Assembly: GCA_051872395.1 (NCBI GenBank) | Contig: JBJEDU010000031.1 | Location: 1-64,000, forward strand | Direction: 5' to 3' | Length of the DNA stretch: 64,000 bases | Source of the DNA: JBJEDU01 sp051872395 | Lineage (GTDB): Bacteria > Bacillota_I > Bacilli_A > RFN20 > CAG-826 | Shown here: positions 1-7,881 of the stretch, in pieces | Numbering within the stretch: position 1 is the stretch's first letter | Layout of the letters: each line of letters opens with the position of its first letter | Program-made: the position numbers and the translations under genes | Notes under the pieces: generated by a model | Seen by the model: only the letters and a program-made list of their open reading frames with translations | Databases searched by the model: none | Told to the model about the DNA's origin: nothing

Positions 1-31
1 GTGAGAACCTTTAACACCCAAGACAGCAGCA

Positions 32-1738
32 GTGTTATCAACCTGTTTATTTCCTTTATTGGTCAGTTGTAATTTGACTCCTTCGATTGTGTCCTCTAGC
101 GATAATGAATCTAGTGAATATATCGAGTCTTTTGAAGAAACTGAATTAGGTTTTAAAGATTATAGCGATAAAAATGATAAAGATTTTAATAGTCAATTAT
201 TTTATCGTAATGATTTAGAACTTGATATGGGTGATCCAATGTTAGTTTATGACGATACAACTGGATATTTCTACGCTTACGGAACAAGAGGTACGACGAC
301 CATTCAATGTTTTAGAAGTTCAAATTTGAAAGATTGGACCCAATTAGCGGACGCTTTTGTGCCTCAAAGTGATAGTTGGTCAAAGACCGATTTATGGGCT
401 CCTGACATTCATAAAATAAATGGTAAATGGTATTTATATTACACTGCTGCATTTAACAATAATGGGACGAGCAATTGTCAAATGGGGGTCGCGGTCAGTG
501 ATTATCCATATGGACCATACACTCAAGTTCCAGGAGTTGATGGAACAATAAAAACTACTCCATTTGAATTTAAAGAATCATCAACAAAATATTGTACGGT
601 TTTAGACCAACATGTTTTTGTCGATGATAATGGAGAAATGTATTTGTATTTTTCTTACGATATGAAAAAGTGTCGTAGTGAAGATTATAATGGCTATCCA
701 GTCGCAGAGATTTGGGGAGTGAAAATGACTTCTCCAACATCTTGGGATTTTTCAACTTTGACAAGATTAGGCTCGCCTGGATTTGCTAAACTTAGCGATT
801 CTACTCGTACGGTCGAATGGGAAACTTGGTCAACATCTTTCTCTGGCGATATGGAATGTATGGAAGGACCATACATGATTAAAAGAAACGGAACATATTT
901 CTTAACATATGTCGCTAATTCGTATGTTGATACTGTTTATAATGTTGGATACATGGTTTCTTCTTCTCCTTTAGGAGAATATGTTAAACCTAATTCCTAT
1001 CCACTTGAAAATATGTTGCTTGGAGTTCCTGGCAATGATGGAACTTACATTAATACTCGATATTTAGGTTTCCAAACCGGAACCGGACATGCTTCTATTT
1101 GTCAAGTCGGTGACGATTATTTATTTGCTTATCACGCTCATAGAAATAGAAATTTCTGGGGTGTCGATGATGATTATTATCGTTGCTTAGGTTTCGATTA
1201 TTTATATTTTAGTGAAGATAATGTTCCTTATACTAGAGGACCAACATATTCTATCAATCGTTTACCAAATAAAGTGACCGGTTATCATAATTTATGTTTA
1301 GATGAAGGCACAACAAAAACTGGTTCAAATAATATTACTGGTTTATCTTATTTATTTGATAATCGAACATATCGTGGTCACACGACTTCTGCATTCCAAG
1401 AAATTGATGTCAGAAGCGAAGCAGATTTTGTCAATCAAAGTGAAGTCAAAGTTACTTTTGAAAGCACTAAAAATGTTAAATTTATCCTTGTTACCAATTC
1501 TTATACTTTCTCAAGAAAGATAGATTTCATCGAAAAAATTGATTTTGGTGGTCATCGAGTTGTTAATGATGTTTTATTCAACCAAGGATATTATCGACGT
1601 GATCCGAATATATGGATTTTCCCTCATAGTGCGTTCGTTATCGAACTCGATGAGGAAATACAAACAAATGAAATAACATTCACCTTCAATAATAGTGGTG
1701 AATATAGTCTTGGAGAAATAGAAATATTTGGGAGGTAA
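32..1738 (+). CDS. GH43-family glycosidase, probable surface lipoprotein, 5' end uncertain
   Basis: Likely an arabinan- or xylan-trimming glycoside hydrolase of family 43 (five-bladed beta-propeller). Seen: GDPM with the likely catalytic base Asp68, WAPDI at 122-126, LDQHVF with the likely pKa-modulating Asp192, and MEGPY with the likely general acid Glu278. A final domain of about 130 residues has no recognised motif. A lipobox-like LLVSC lies at residues 9-13, but the GTG start leaves only a short, uncharged signal. An in-frame TGA at 2-4 blocks a longer start. In the other frame GTG-AGA-ACC at 1-9 would supply a basic start, and losing one base near 10-13 would join the two into a normal lipoprotein signal; a frameshift or sequencing error is possible. 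It is followed five bases later by the sugar-binding lipoprotein, so it is probably the first surface enzyme of this operon. The exact substrate is not readable. Confidence 0.85.
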   Translation: MLSTCLFPLLVSCNLTPSIVSSSDNESSEYIESFEETELGFKDYSDKNDKDFNSQLFYRNDLELDMGDPMLVYDDTTGYFYAYGTRGTTTIQCFRSSNLKDWTQLADAFVPQSDSWSKTDLWAPDIHKINGKWYLYYTAAFNNNGTSNCQMGVAVSDYPYGPYTQVPGVDGTIKTTPFEFKESSTKYCTVLDQHVFVDDNGEMYLYFSYDMKKCRSEDYNGYPVAEIWGVKMTSPTSWDFSTLTRLGSPGFAKLSDSTRTVEWETWSTSFSGDMECMEGPYMIKRNGTYFLTYVANSYVDTVYNVGYMVSSSPLGEYVKPNSYPLENMLLGVPGNDGTYINTRYLGFQTGTGHASICQVGDDYLFAYHAHRNRNFWGVDDDYYRCLGFDYLYFSEDNVPYTRGPTYSINRLPNKVTGYHNLCLDEGTTKTGSNNITGLSYLFDNRTYRGHTTSAFQEIDVRSEADFVNQSEVKVTFESTKNVKFILVTNSYTFSRKIDFIEKIDFGGHRVVNDVLFNQGYYRRDPNIWIFPHSAFVIELDEEIQTNEITFTFNNSGEYSLGEIEIFGR

Positions 1739-1743
1739 TTGTC

Positions 1744-3231
1744 ATGAAAAAATCTAAAACATTTATTCTATCGCTTCTTGCCGTTTTAGCATTAGGAGCT
1801 TGCAACAAAAGTCCAAGTGGACCTACTGATTCACTTTCTTATGACTCAGAAGGTGGTGTCATCTTTGATAATGTCAAACTTAAAGTGTGGTCTATCATTG
1901 GTGATCCAGATCAACAATATTTAAATGTCGTCAATCGCGCTTTTAACGATTATTATAATGGTCAAATTGAAGCTCAAGTCACCGCGGTTAGTACGAACGT
2001 TTTCTATACTTCTTTAGCTAACACGATTACTAGCGACCCTGAAAGCGCGCCTGATGTGATTTTATATCACTCAGAAAGATTGACTAGCATGATTAATAAT
2101 AAAATTATCGTTCCTTTCGATGATTATTTTGATTTAGCCAATACGGAATTTGATAAAGATGATTATATCGATGGTGTCATTGAAGAATGTATCGATAAAA
2201 CAACAAATAAATTATATGGTGTACCCCTCGATGTTCACGCGGGTGTGTGGTTTGTTAGAAGTGACATTTTAGAAAAGAATGGGCTTAAAAAACCAACCAA
2301 TTTACAAGAATTCAATCAAGTTTGTAATGATTTAATTAAATTAAATAACGAAGGTAAACTTTATCATCGTGCGATGAATAAAAATAAACCTGCGGCAGCA
2401 GACTGGGTACAAACTAAAATCGAAGATTTCTATCCAGTTTCCATGTATAGCGCGGACAATATTGAATCTGGTTGGATTCCTCAAACAGCAGTGTTTCAAA
2501 ATGGTGGTTCTTTAGTGGACGCGGATGGTAAACCAACATGGAACACTGAAGGTCTTAAATCTATTATGCAAATGTTTAGAGATTATCAAACAGGTGAAAA
2601 TTTAGAAGGACCTTTCGTCGCTCCAAATACTACGAGTGAAACTATTTGGTCAAATCTCGCTAGTGCGAACGCTGTCTTTACTTTTGAAGGTCCATGGTGG
2701 TGTGAAGACCGCTTAGATGAATATAATGAAGTTTTAGGAAGCGCTACTGGTGGAGATGATGAATTAAAAACTTATCAACCATTAGATATTTTATCGATGG
2801 AATCTTTATATGCTTTAGATCCATCAAAAGAATACGCTAATACAATGTATGGAGTGGGACACTGCTTCTCTATTACTTCAACTTGTAATTCCAACATTAA
2901 ACGTGCCGCGGCAGCGATATATGCAAAATATATGACTGAAAATGCTTCTGATTATATGCGTGGTGGTCATTTACCGGCTTCTAAAGCTATTTTGGAATCA
3001 CCAAGATATTTAAATAGTTCTTTCTATCAAGCCTATTTAAAAGAGTTTGGTGATCCAAACAACTTCAAAATGCTTGGAAGAACTCCATATTATGAAGAAG
3101 TTTACGTCAAACTTAAGAGAGTATATATGGATGTTTTATCTCCTTTATACGCTTCTGAGACGATTGAGAATATTATTAACACTCGTTATAATGAAGCTAT
3201 TGATGAAATCAATGCTTCAATTGATTTATAA
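1744..3231 (+). CDS. Sugar ABC transporter substrate-binding lipoprotein
   Basis: Extracellular solute-binding protein of the carbohydrate (family 1, MalE-like) class, tethered to the membrane and delivering an oligosaccharide to the two permeases that follow. Seen: basic start MKKSK, hydrophobic stretch and lipobox ALGAC with Cys20 as lipidation site, then a Ser/Gly-rich linker and a 460-residue domain with typical family features such as an FEGPWW stretch (substrate-facing aromatics) and a C-terminal run of helices. 495 residues is somewhat longer than MalE but normal for this class. ATG at 1744 is preceded by GGGAGGT at a good distance. Substrate is inferred from the flanking galactosidases and GH43 enzyme, not read from the binding site. 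Confidence 0.93.
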   Translation: MKKSKTFILSLLAVLALGACNKSPSGPTDSLSYDSEGGVIFDNVKLKVWSIIGDPDQQYLNVVNRAFNDYYNGQIEAQVTAVSTNVFYTSLANTITSDPESAPDVILYHSERLTSMINNKIIVPFDDYFDLANTEFDKDDYIDGVIEECIDKTTNKLYGVPLDVHAGVWFVRSDILEKNGLKKPTNLQEFNQVCNDLIKLNNEGKLYHRAMNKNKPAAADWVQTKIEDFYPVSMYSADNIESGWIPQTAVFQNGGSLVDADGKPTWNTEGLKSIMQMFRDYQTGENLEGPFVAPNTTSETIWSNLASANAVFTFEGPWWCEDRLDEYNEVLGSATGGDDELKTYQPLDILSMESLYALDPSKEYANTMYGVGHCFSITSTCNSNIKRAAAAIYAKYMTENASDYMRGGHLPASKAILESPRYLNSSFYQAYLKEFGDPNNFKMLGRTPYYEEVYVKLKRVYMDVLSPLYASETIENIINTRYNEAIDEINASIDL

Positions 3232-3251
3232 CATAAATATTACTAATTATT

Positions 3252-4286
3252 ATGAGAACAAATACGACAACAATTGAAGAATATGCTTTTAAAAAGAGCA
3301 AAAGAATTAGAACCATTAAAAATTATGGTGTTGTTTTCTTTTTCCTTCTTCCTTATTTGTTCTTTTTCATTTTATTTACTATCTATCCTCTAATTTATGG
3401 GGTTGTGATGTCTTTTATGAAATATAACATCGCCGACCCAACACAAAATGAATTTAGAGGATTCATGAATTTCTATCGAATTTTATTCGACACTAATAGT
3501 GCCTATCACAAAGAATATTGGTATGCGATGGGTAATACTGTTTTATTCGCTTTAATTTTGGTTCCTTTAGGAATTGTTCTTCCTCTCATCATGGCGATAA
3601 TTATTAATTTTAAACCAAAAGGATATAAGTTTTTTAGAGCGGTAATCTACTTACCTTCAATATTGCCAGTTACTGCGAGTGGGGTTATTTTTAGTGCCTT
3701 GTTTTCGAAAAATTTTGGTTACATTAATCAGTGGACTGGTCAATTGATTGACTGGTTAGGAACTCCTAGTACAGCGTGGTTTGTTATTATTCTTCTCTGT
3801 TTATGGGGAGGATGGGGTGGTAACTTCATCATTTTATCAGCCGGTTTAAAAAATGTTGATAAATCTCTTTTGGAGGCTGCGAGTGTTGATGGATGTAACT
3901 CTTTTAAGAAAATATTGTATGTGACAATTCCATGTATTAAACAGCAATTAGTGCTTTGTATATTCACGACGATTATTGGTTATTTTGGATTATATGGACA
4001 AGTCTATGTTTTGACTTCAGGTGGTCCTTCTCAAATGATTAATGGTGTTAATCGTTTGACTACTGAAACCATCATGGTGTATTTACAATCTCTTATTACT
4101 GGTACGAATTATAGTGTCTTTGGAATGGTTTCCGCGATGGGATTAGTTTTAGGACTAATTATTGGTTTAGTGACTGCAGTTCAATTAATTGTTACCAAAG
4201 ACCGTCCAAGTGGAACAAAGTTATCCAAAGAATATCGTGAATGGATAAATAATCAAAAGAAAGTTGAGGTTAGTCAAAATGAGTAA
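3252..4286 (+). CDS. Sugar ABC transporter permease, MalF/LacF type
   Basis: First membrane subunit of the carbohydrate importer. Six or so hydrophobic segments are visible (first at about residues 25-50), and the cytoplasmic EAA loop that docks onto the ATPase reads EAASVDGCNSFKKI at about residues 208-221, followed by the usual P. Length (344) is slightly above the usual 290-320 because of an N-terminal cytoplasmic stretch and a charged tail. No clear Shine-Dalgarno sequence precedes the ATG. It starts 20 bases after the binding protein and overlaps the next permease by eight bases (ATGAGTAA), which suggests translational coupling of the two permeases. Confidence 0.93.
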   Translation: MRTNTTTIEEYAFKKSKRIRTIKNYGVVFFFLLPYLFFFILFTIYPLIYGVVMSFMKYNIADPTQNEFRGFMNFYRILFDTNSAYHKEYWYAMGNTVLFALILVPLGIVLPLIMAIIINFKPKGYKFFRAVIYLPSILPVTASGVIFSALFSKNFGYINQWTGQLIDWLGTPSTAWFVIILLCLWGGWGGNFIILSAGLKNVDKSLLEAASVDGCNSFKKILYVTIPCIKQQLVLCIFTTIIGYFGLYGQVYVLTSGGPSQMINGVNRLTTETIMVYLQSLITGTNYSVFGMVSAMGLVLGLIIGLVTAVQLIVTKDRPSGTKLSKEYREWINNQKKVEVSQNE

Positions 4287-5259
4287 TGTCTTATTAATTG
4301 TTGCGATTGTCATTGCTTCAATTTTTGCTTTATTAATTATTTTTGATATTGTTTTCCTCATTTTAAAAAAGACTAAAAATTTAAGCGATAATAAATTCAA
4401 CAATTATGTTTCTAATCGTTTGATTCAAATCAATTGTTTTGTCTTTTTATCGGTCTTTACTTTCGTTTGGTTAGCTCCTTTGGTTATTGGGGTTATTGGT
4501 TCGTTTACAAGCGAATATTCTTTTACATATGAACAAGGACAATTATTCCCTAAAAGTGGTTATACATTTGAAAATTATTTGAAATTATTTAATCAAAAGG
4601 ACTTAGATGGAACGCGAATTCCAGTTGAAAGATGGGTTTTAAATTCTTTTATTGTCGCCTGTGCGAATACCTTTTTATATTTATTAATTTCCGGTTTTGC
4701 CGCGTATGCATTTGTCTTTTTAAAATTCAAATTTAGAAATGTTTTATTCATGGTTATCATCTTTACGATGGTCATTCCTGGTATCGCGACGACGGCAGCG
4801 CAATACTCTAATGTTTCTAATTTAAATATTTCTCGATCTCTTTTAGCCCTCATCTTACCTGGCTTAGGTGGGGTTGGCGGACTATATTTAATTCGTCAAT
4901 TTTATCTTGGCATACCAAGTGATTTAATCGAATCAGCGAGAATTGATGGAGCGAAAGATATTACCATCTTCTTTAAAATTATTTTCCCTTTAGCGAAGAC
5001 AGTTTTCCTTGTTCAAGGTCTATTTTCTTTTATGGGAAGTTGGAATGATTTATTCTGGCCTCAAATTGTTTTAGGGGAAGCAAAAGAATTGTGGACTCTT
5101 CCAGTTGGTATTGCTTCGATTAGCAATACGACAAAAGGTGACACTGTTGGATTATCTCTCGCTAGTGCGATATTTTCAGCGATTCCGATTTTCATCCTCT
5201 ATTTATTTACTCAAAATAAAATTATTGAAGGTGTAGCGAATACTGGAGTTAAACGATAG
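4279..5259 (+). CDS. Sugar ABC transporter permease, MalG type
   Basis: Second membrane subunit of the importer. The chosen start is the ATG within ATGAGTAA, overlapping the stop of the preceding permease and preceded by GAGG; a TTG five codons upstream is open but less likely. Seen: an extra N-terminal hydrophobic segment, then the conserved MalG-like core with the EAA loop ESARIDGAKDITIFFKII at about residues 218-235 and the SWNDLFWPQIV stretch that is typical of MalG/LacG subunits. 326 residues against about 280 for the family, the excess being the N-terminal segment. Confidence 0.92.
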   Translation: MSNVLLIVAIVIASIFALLIIFDIVFLILKKTKNLSDNKFNNYVSNRLIQINCFVFLSVFTFVWLAPLVIGVIGSFTSEYSFTYEQGQLFPKSGYTFENYLKLFNQKDLDGTRIPVERWVLNSFIVACANTFLYLLISGFAAYAFVFLKFKFRNVLFMVIIFTMVIPGIATTAAQYSNVSNLNISRSLLALILPGLGGVGGLYLIRQFYLGIPSDLIESARIDGAKDITIFFKIIFPLAKTVFLVQGLFSFMGSWNDLFWPQIVLGEAKELWTLPVGIASISNTTKGDTVGLSLASAIFSAIPIFILYLFTQNKIIEGVANTGVKR

Positions 5260-5275
5260 AAAGAAGGAATAATTT

Positions 5276-6883
5276 ATGGAAAAAATGAATATTAAAGAAG
5301 TGAAAAAAATATATAAAGAAAATAAAGGTGAAATCAAAAATGATGAAGTTGATGGCTTTGTCGTTTTGAAAGATATTAACAAAATTTATCCAAATCACGT
5401 TCAAGCAGTTTATGATTTTTCCTTATCTATCAAAGAAAATGAATTTATCGTTTTAGTGGGACCTTCTGGCTGTGGTAAATCTACGACTTTAAGAATGATT
5501 GCCGGACTTGAAGAAATTTCTAGCGGATATTTATACATCAATAAAATTATCGCTAATCACTTAGAATCGAAAGATAGAAATATTGCGATGGTTTTCCAAA
5601 ATTACGCTTTATATCCTAATATGACAGTGTACGATAACATCGCTTTTGGATTAAAAATTAAAAAGATTCCAAATGATGAAATTAAAGAGAGAGTGTTCAA
5701 TGCGGCAAAAATATTAGACCTCGGTTCATATTTAGACCGTAAACCTCGTGAATTATCAGGTGGTCAAATGCAACGTGTCGCTTTAGGAAGAGCGATTGTT
5801 AGAGACGCGAAAGTGTTTTTAATGGATGAACCATTATCTAACTTAGATGCCAAACTTCGTGTTCAAATGAGAAGCGAGATCGTGAAGATTCATAAGCAAA
5901 TTAAGACTACGACAATCTATGTTACTCACGACCAAACTGAAGCGATGACTATGGCGGATCGTATCGTTGTTATGAATCATGGTTTCATTCAACAAATTGG
6001 AAGTCCAAAAGATATTTATAACAATCCAAAAAATATTTTTGTCGCGACCTTTATTGGAACACCTCCAATGAATATTTTTAAAGCTAATTTATCATCCAGT
6101 GCGATATTTGATGAAAAGACTTCTTTTGAAGTTAAACCAAATTTATTTGATGCTTATAAAAAATTCTTAGTTAATAAAAAAGAATATTTCTCTTCTTTGA
6201 AAAATTTAATTATCGATGATGAAATCAAAGAGATTAGCGATTTAGCTAAAGATAAAAATAATGTTGATAAAATCGAACAAAAACTCATCTCTATTAAAGA
6301 AAATAATCCACTTTTAAATAAAGAAGTTGATGTTTTATTATCATTATTAAACGATGCAAAAGAAAGCAAAAAATATAAAAAATTAATCAAAAAATTCATC
6401 ACTGAATTAAAAGAAATTAATTATGTTTTAATTGGAGAAATGAGAAAAGTTAAATCATCATCTTCAACTTCATTTACTACCGTTTCTTCTACAACCTCTA
6501 CAAAAGATAAAAAAGACAATAATAAATTATCATTTAATGATGAATATCTCGCTGCGAAAAAATCCACTGAGAATTATTTATCAATTTATTCAAAAGAAAT
6601 GGATAATTACGATTTATATTTCGGTATTCGTCCAGAAGATATTCACCTTAAAGAAGACAAAGTTAAACATAAATCTAAAGAGATGGAAGTAGAAATTTCT
6701 TTCTTTGAATTGATGGGTAGCGAATATTTGGTGCATTTCAATTTATTCAACACTAATTTGATTATGAAGATGTCCAATTCTAAAGATATTAAACTTGGAG
6801 ATAAAACCAATATCGTCTTCGATTTAGATAAACTTAAAATTTTCGATAAAGAAAGTGGAGAAAATATTTTATGGGAAAAATAA
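5276..6883 (+). CDS. Sugar ABC transporter ATPase (UgpC/MsmK type) with a large insertion
   Basis: Energises the sugar importer encoded just upstream. Seen: Walker A GPSGCGKST (62-70), signature LSGGQMQR (about 160), Walker B VFLMDEP (about 181-187) and switch THDQTEAM (about 217). The regulatory C-terminal domain is recognisable by PPMNIF (about 264) and GIRPEDI (about 448). In the family these two landmarks are normally about 50-60 residues apart; here about 180 lie between, including Lys/Glu/Leu-rich helical sequence and a Ser/Thr-rich linker near 395-415. There is also a 25-residue N-terminal extension. Total 535 residues against about 365. The shared MsmK-type ATPase is often encoded away from its transporter, whereas here it is inside the operon. 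SD GAAGGA precedes the ATG; the end overlaps the next gene by 13 bases. Confidence 0.93.
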   Translation: MEKMNIKEVKKIYKENKGEIKNDEVDGFVVLKDINKIYPNHVQAVYDFSLSIKENEFIVLVGPSGCGKSTTLRMIAGLEEISSGYLYINKIIANHLESKDRNIAMVFQNYALYPNMTVYDNIAFGLKIKKIPNDEIKERVFNAAKILDLGSYLDRKPRELSGGQMQRVALGRAIVRDAKVFLMDEPLSNLDAKLRVQMRSEIVKIHKQIKTTTIYVTHDQTEAMTMADRIVVMNHGFIQQIGSPKDIYNNPKNIFVATFIGTPPMNIFKANLSSSAIFDEKTSFEVKPNLFDAYKKFLVNKKEYFSSLKNLIIDDEIKEISDLAKDKNNVDKIEQKLISIKENNPLLNKEVDVLLSLLNDAKESKKYKKLIKKFITELKEINYVLIGEMRKVKSSSSTSFTTVSSTTSTKDKKDNNKLSFNDEYLAAKKSTENYLSIYSKEMDNYDLYFGIRPEDIHLKEDKVKHKSKEMEVEISFFELMGSEYLVHFNLFNTNLIMKMSNSKDIKLGDKTNIVFDLDKLKIFDKESGENILWEK

Positions 6884-7881
6884 TAAATAAGTTTTTATTA
6901 TTATCCACTTTATTATTTATTACTAGTTGTTCGACAAATAATCCCACTAGCGAAGATAAAAGTAGTGAATCAACTTCTTTAGTAGAAGAAAGTAGTGATG
7001 ACACTATTTATAAAACTATCTATTTTCCTACAGACGTTAATAATCCAGCTTCAGATACTGGTGTCGATGTTTGTTTAGGATATGATGAATATCGACTTAC
7101 AAAAATGTATGTTGGTGAAGGAGTGGAAGAAGAAATTACCCATTATACATATAACGAAAATATATGTGAGATTGATAATTTAGGAAGAGTTACCCCTAAA
7201 ACTATTGGTTCTAGTCGATGCTTCGCTCATACAAAAAGTGGAAAAAAATATGAATTCAAAGTCAATGTTTTAGCTTATGAAGGTTTAAGAGAATGGATTA
7301 GAGAAAGCGCAGCGTATATGAAAGAAGAATATACGAAGGTTGGTCCACTTGAATCTCCCTACGTTTTCTTTGGCGACTCATTTTTTGATCCACGTGGATT
7401 TTGGACTGATTTCTATTCAACCTTCTCTTCTTATAATGCTTTTGTTACAGGGATAGGCACTGCGAGAACTAACGATTGGATGACTATTAAAAAAGAAAAT
7501 TTACTCGATTTAAATCCAAAATCAGTCTTTATCAATTTAGGAGTTAATAACGCGATTGCGGCAGGTGATAATTCAAAAACTTTAGCGGCAAAATTAATCG
7601 CGTTATTTGAAGAACTCCATTATCAAAAACCGGATATGGAAATTTATTATTATGGTATCATTCATAGTGGGGAACAAAGTTGGAATTCAATTTCTGATGG
7701 AAGCAATGAAATAATTGAAGAATATGCTTTAAGTAAATCATATTTAACATATTTAGATATTCCTTCTTTGGTCAATCCAGAGATTAGTAAATATTTAAAG
7801 AGTGATAATCTTCATCCTAATGATGCGTGTTATGAATTATATGCCTCTTTAGCAAAGGAACATATGACTAATGGGAATTAA
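6871..7881 (+). CDS. SGNH/GDSL-type esterase lipoprotein with a Big2-like domain
   Basis: Probable surface carbohydrate esterase that removes acetyl or similar groups from the glycan. Seen: lipoprotein signal ending LLFITSC with Cys20, a Ser/Thr/Glu-rich linker, a bacterial Ig-like (Big2) region at about 60-135 (YNENICEIDNLGRVTPKTIG), then an SGNH fold with FGDSFF (Ser about 170), LGVNNA (Asn block, about 224-229) and DNLHP (Asp312, His315). The Gly block is less clear. Its ATG lies within the end of the ATPase gene (13-base overlap) and its end overlaps the alpha-galactosidase by 11 bases, so it is firmly part of the operon. Specificity is inferred from context only. Confidence 0.85.
   Translation: MGKIINKFLLLSTLLFITSCSTNNPTSEDKSSESTSLVEESSDDTIYKTIYFPTDVNNPASDTGVDVCLGYDEYRLTKMYVGEGVEEEITHYTYNENICEIDNLGRVTPKTIGSSRCFAHTKSGKKYEFKVNVLAYEGLREWIRESAAYMKEEYTKVGPLESPYVFFGDSFFDPRGFWTDFYSTFSSYNAFVTGIGTARTNDWMTIKKENLLDLNPKSVFINLGVNNAIAAGDNSKTLAAKLIALFEELHYQKPDMEIYYYGIIHSGEQSWNSISDGSNEIIEEYALSKSYLTYLDIPSLVNPEISKYLKSDNLHPNDACYELYASLAKEHMTNGN

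Noticed and set aside
570..876. Minus-strand open frames inside the GH43 gene
   Set aside because: They have no ribosome site and composition typical of antisense shadows; the plus frame has conserved GH43 motifs throughout.
3047..3277. Plus-strand frame overlapping the end of the sugar-binding protein and the start of the first permease
   Set aside because: Both neighbouring frames are conserved families, and this frame has no ribosome site or motif.
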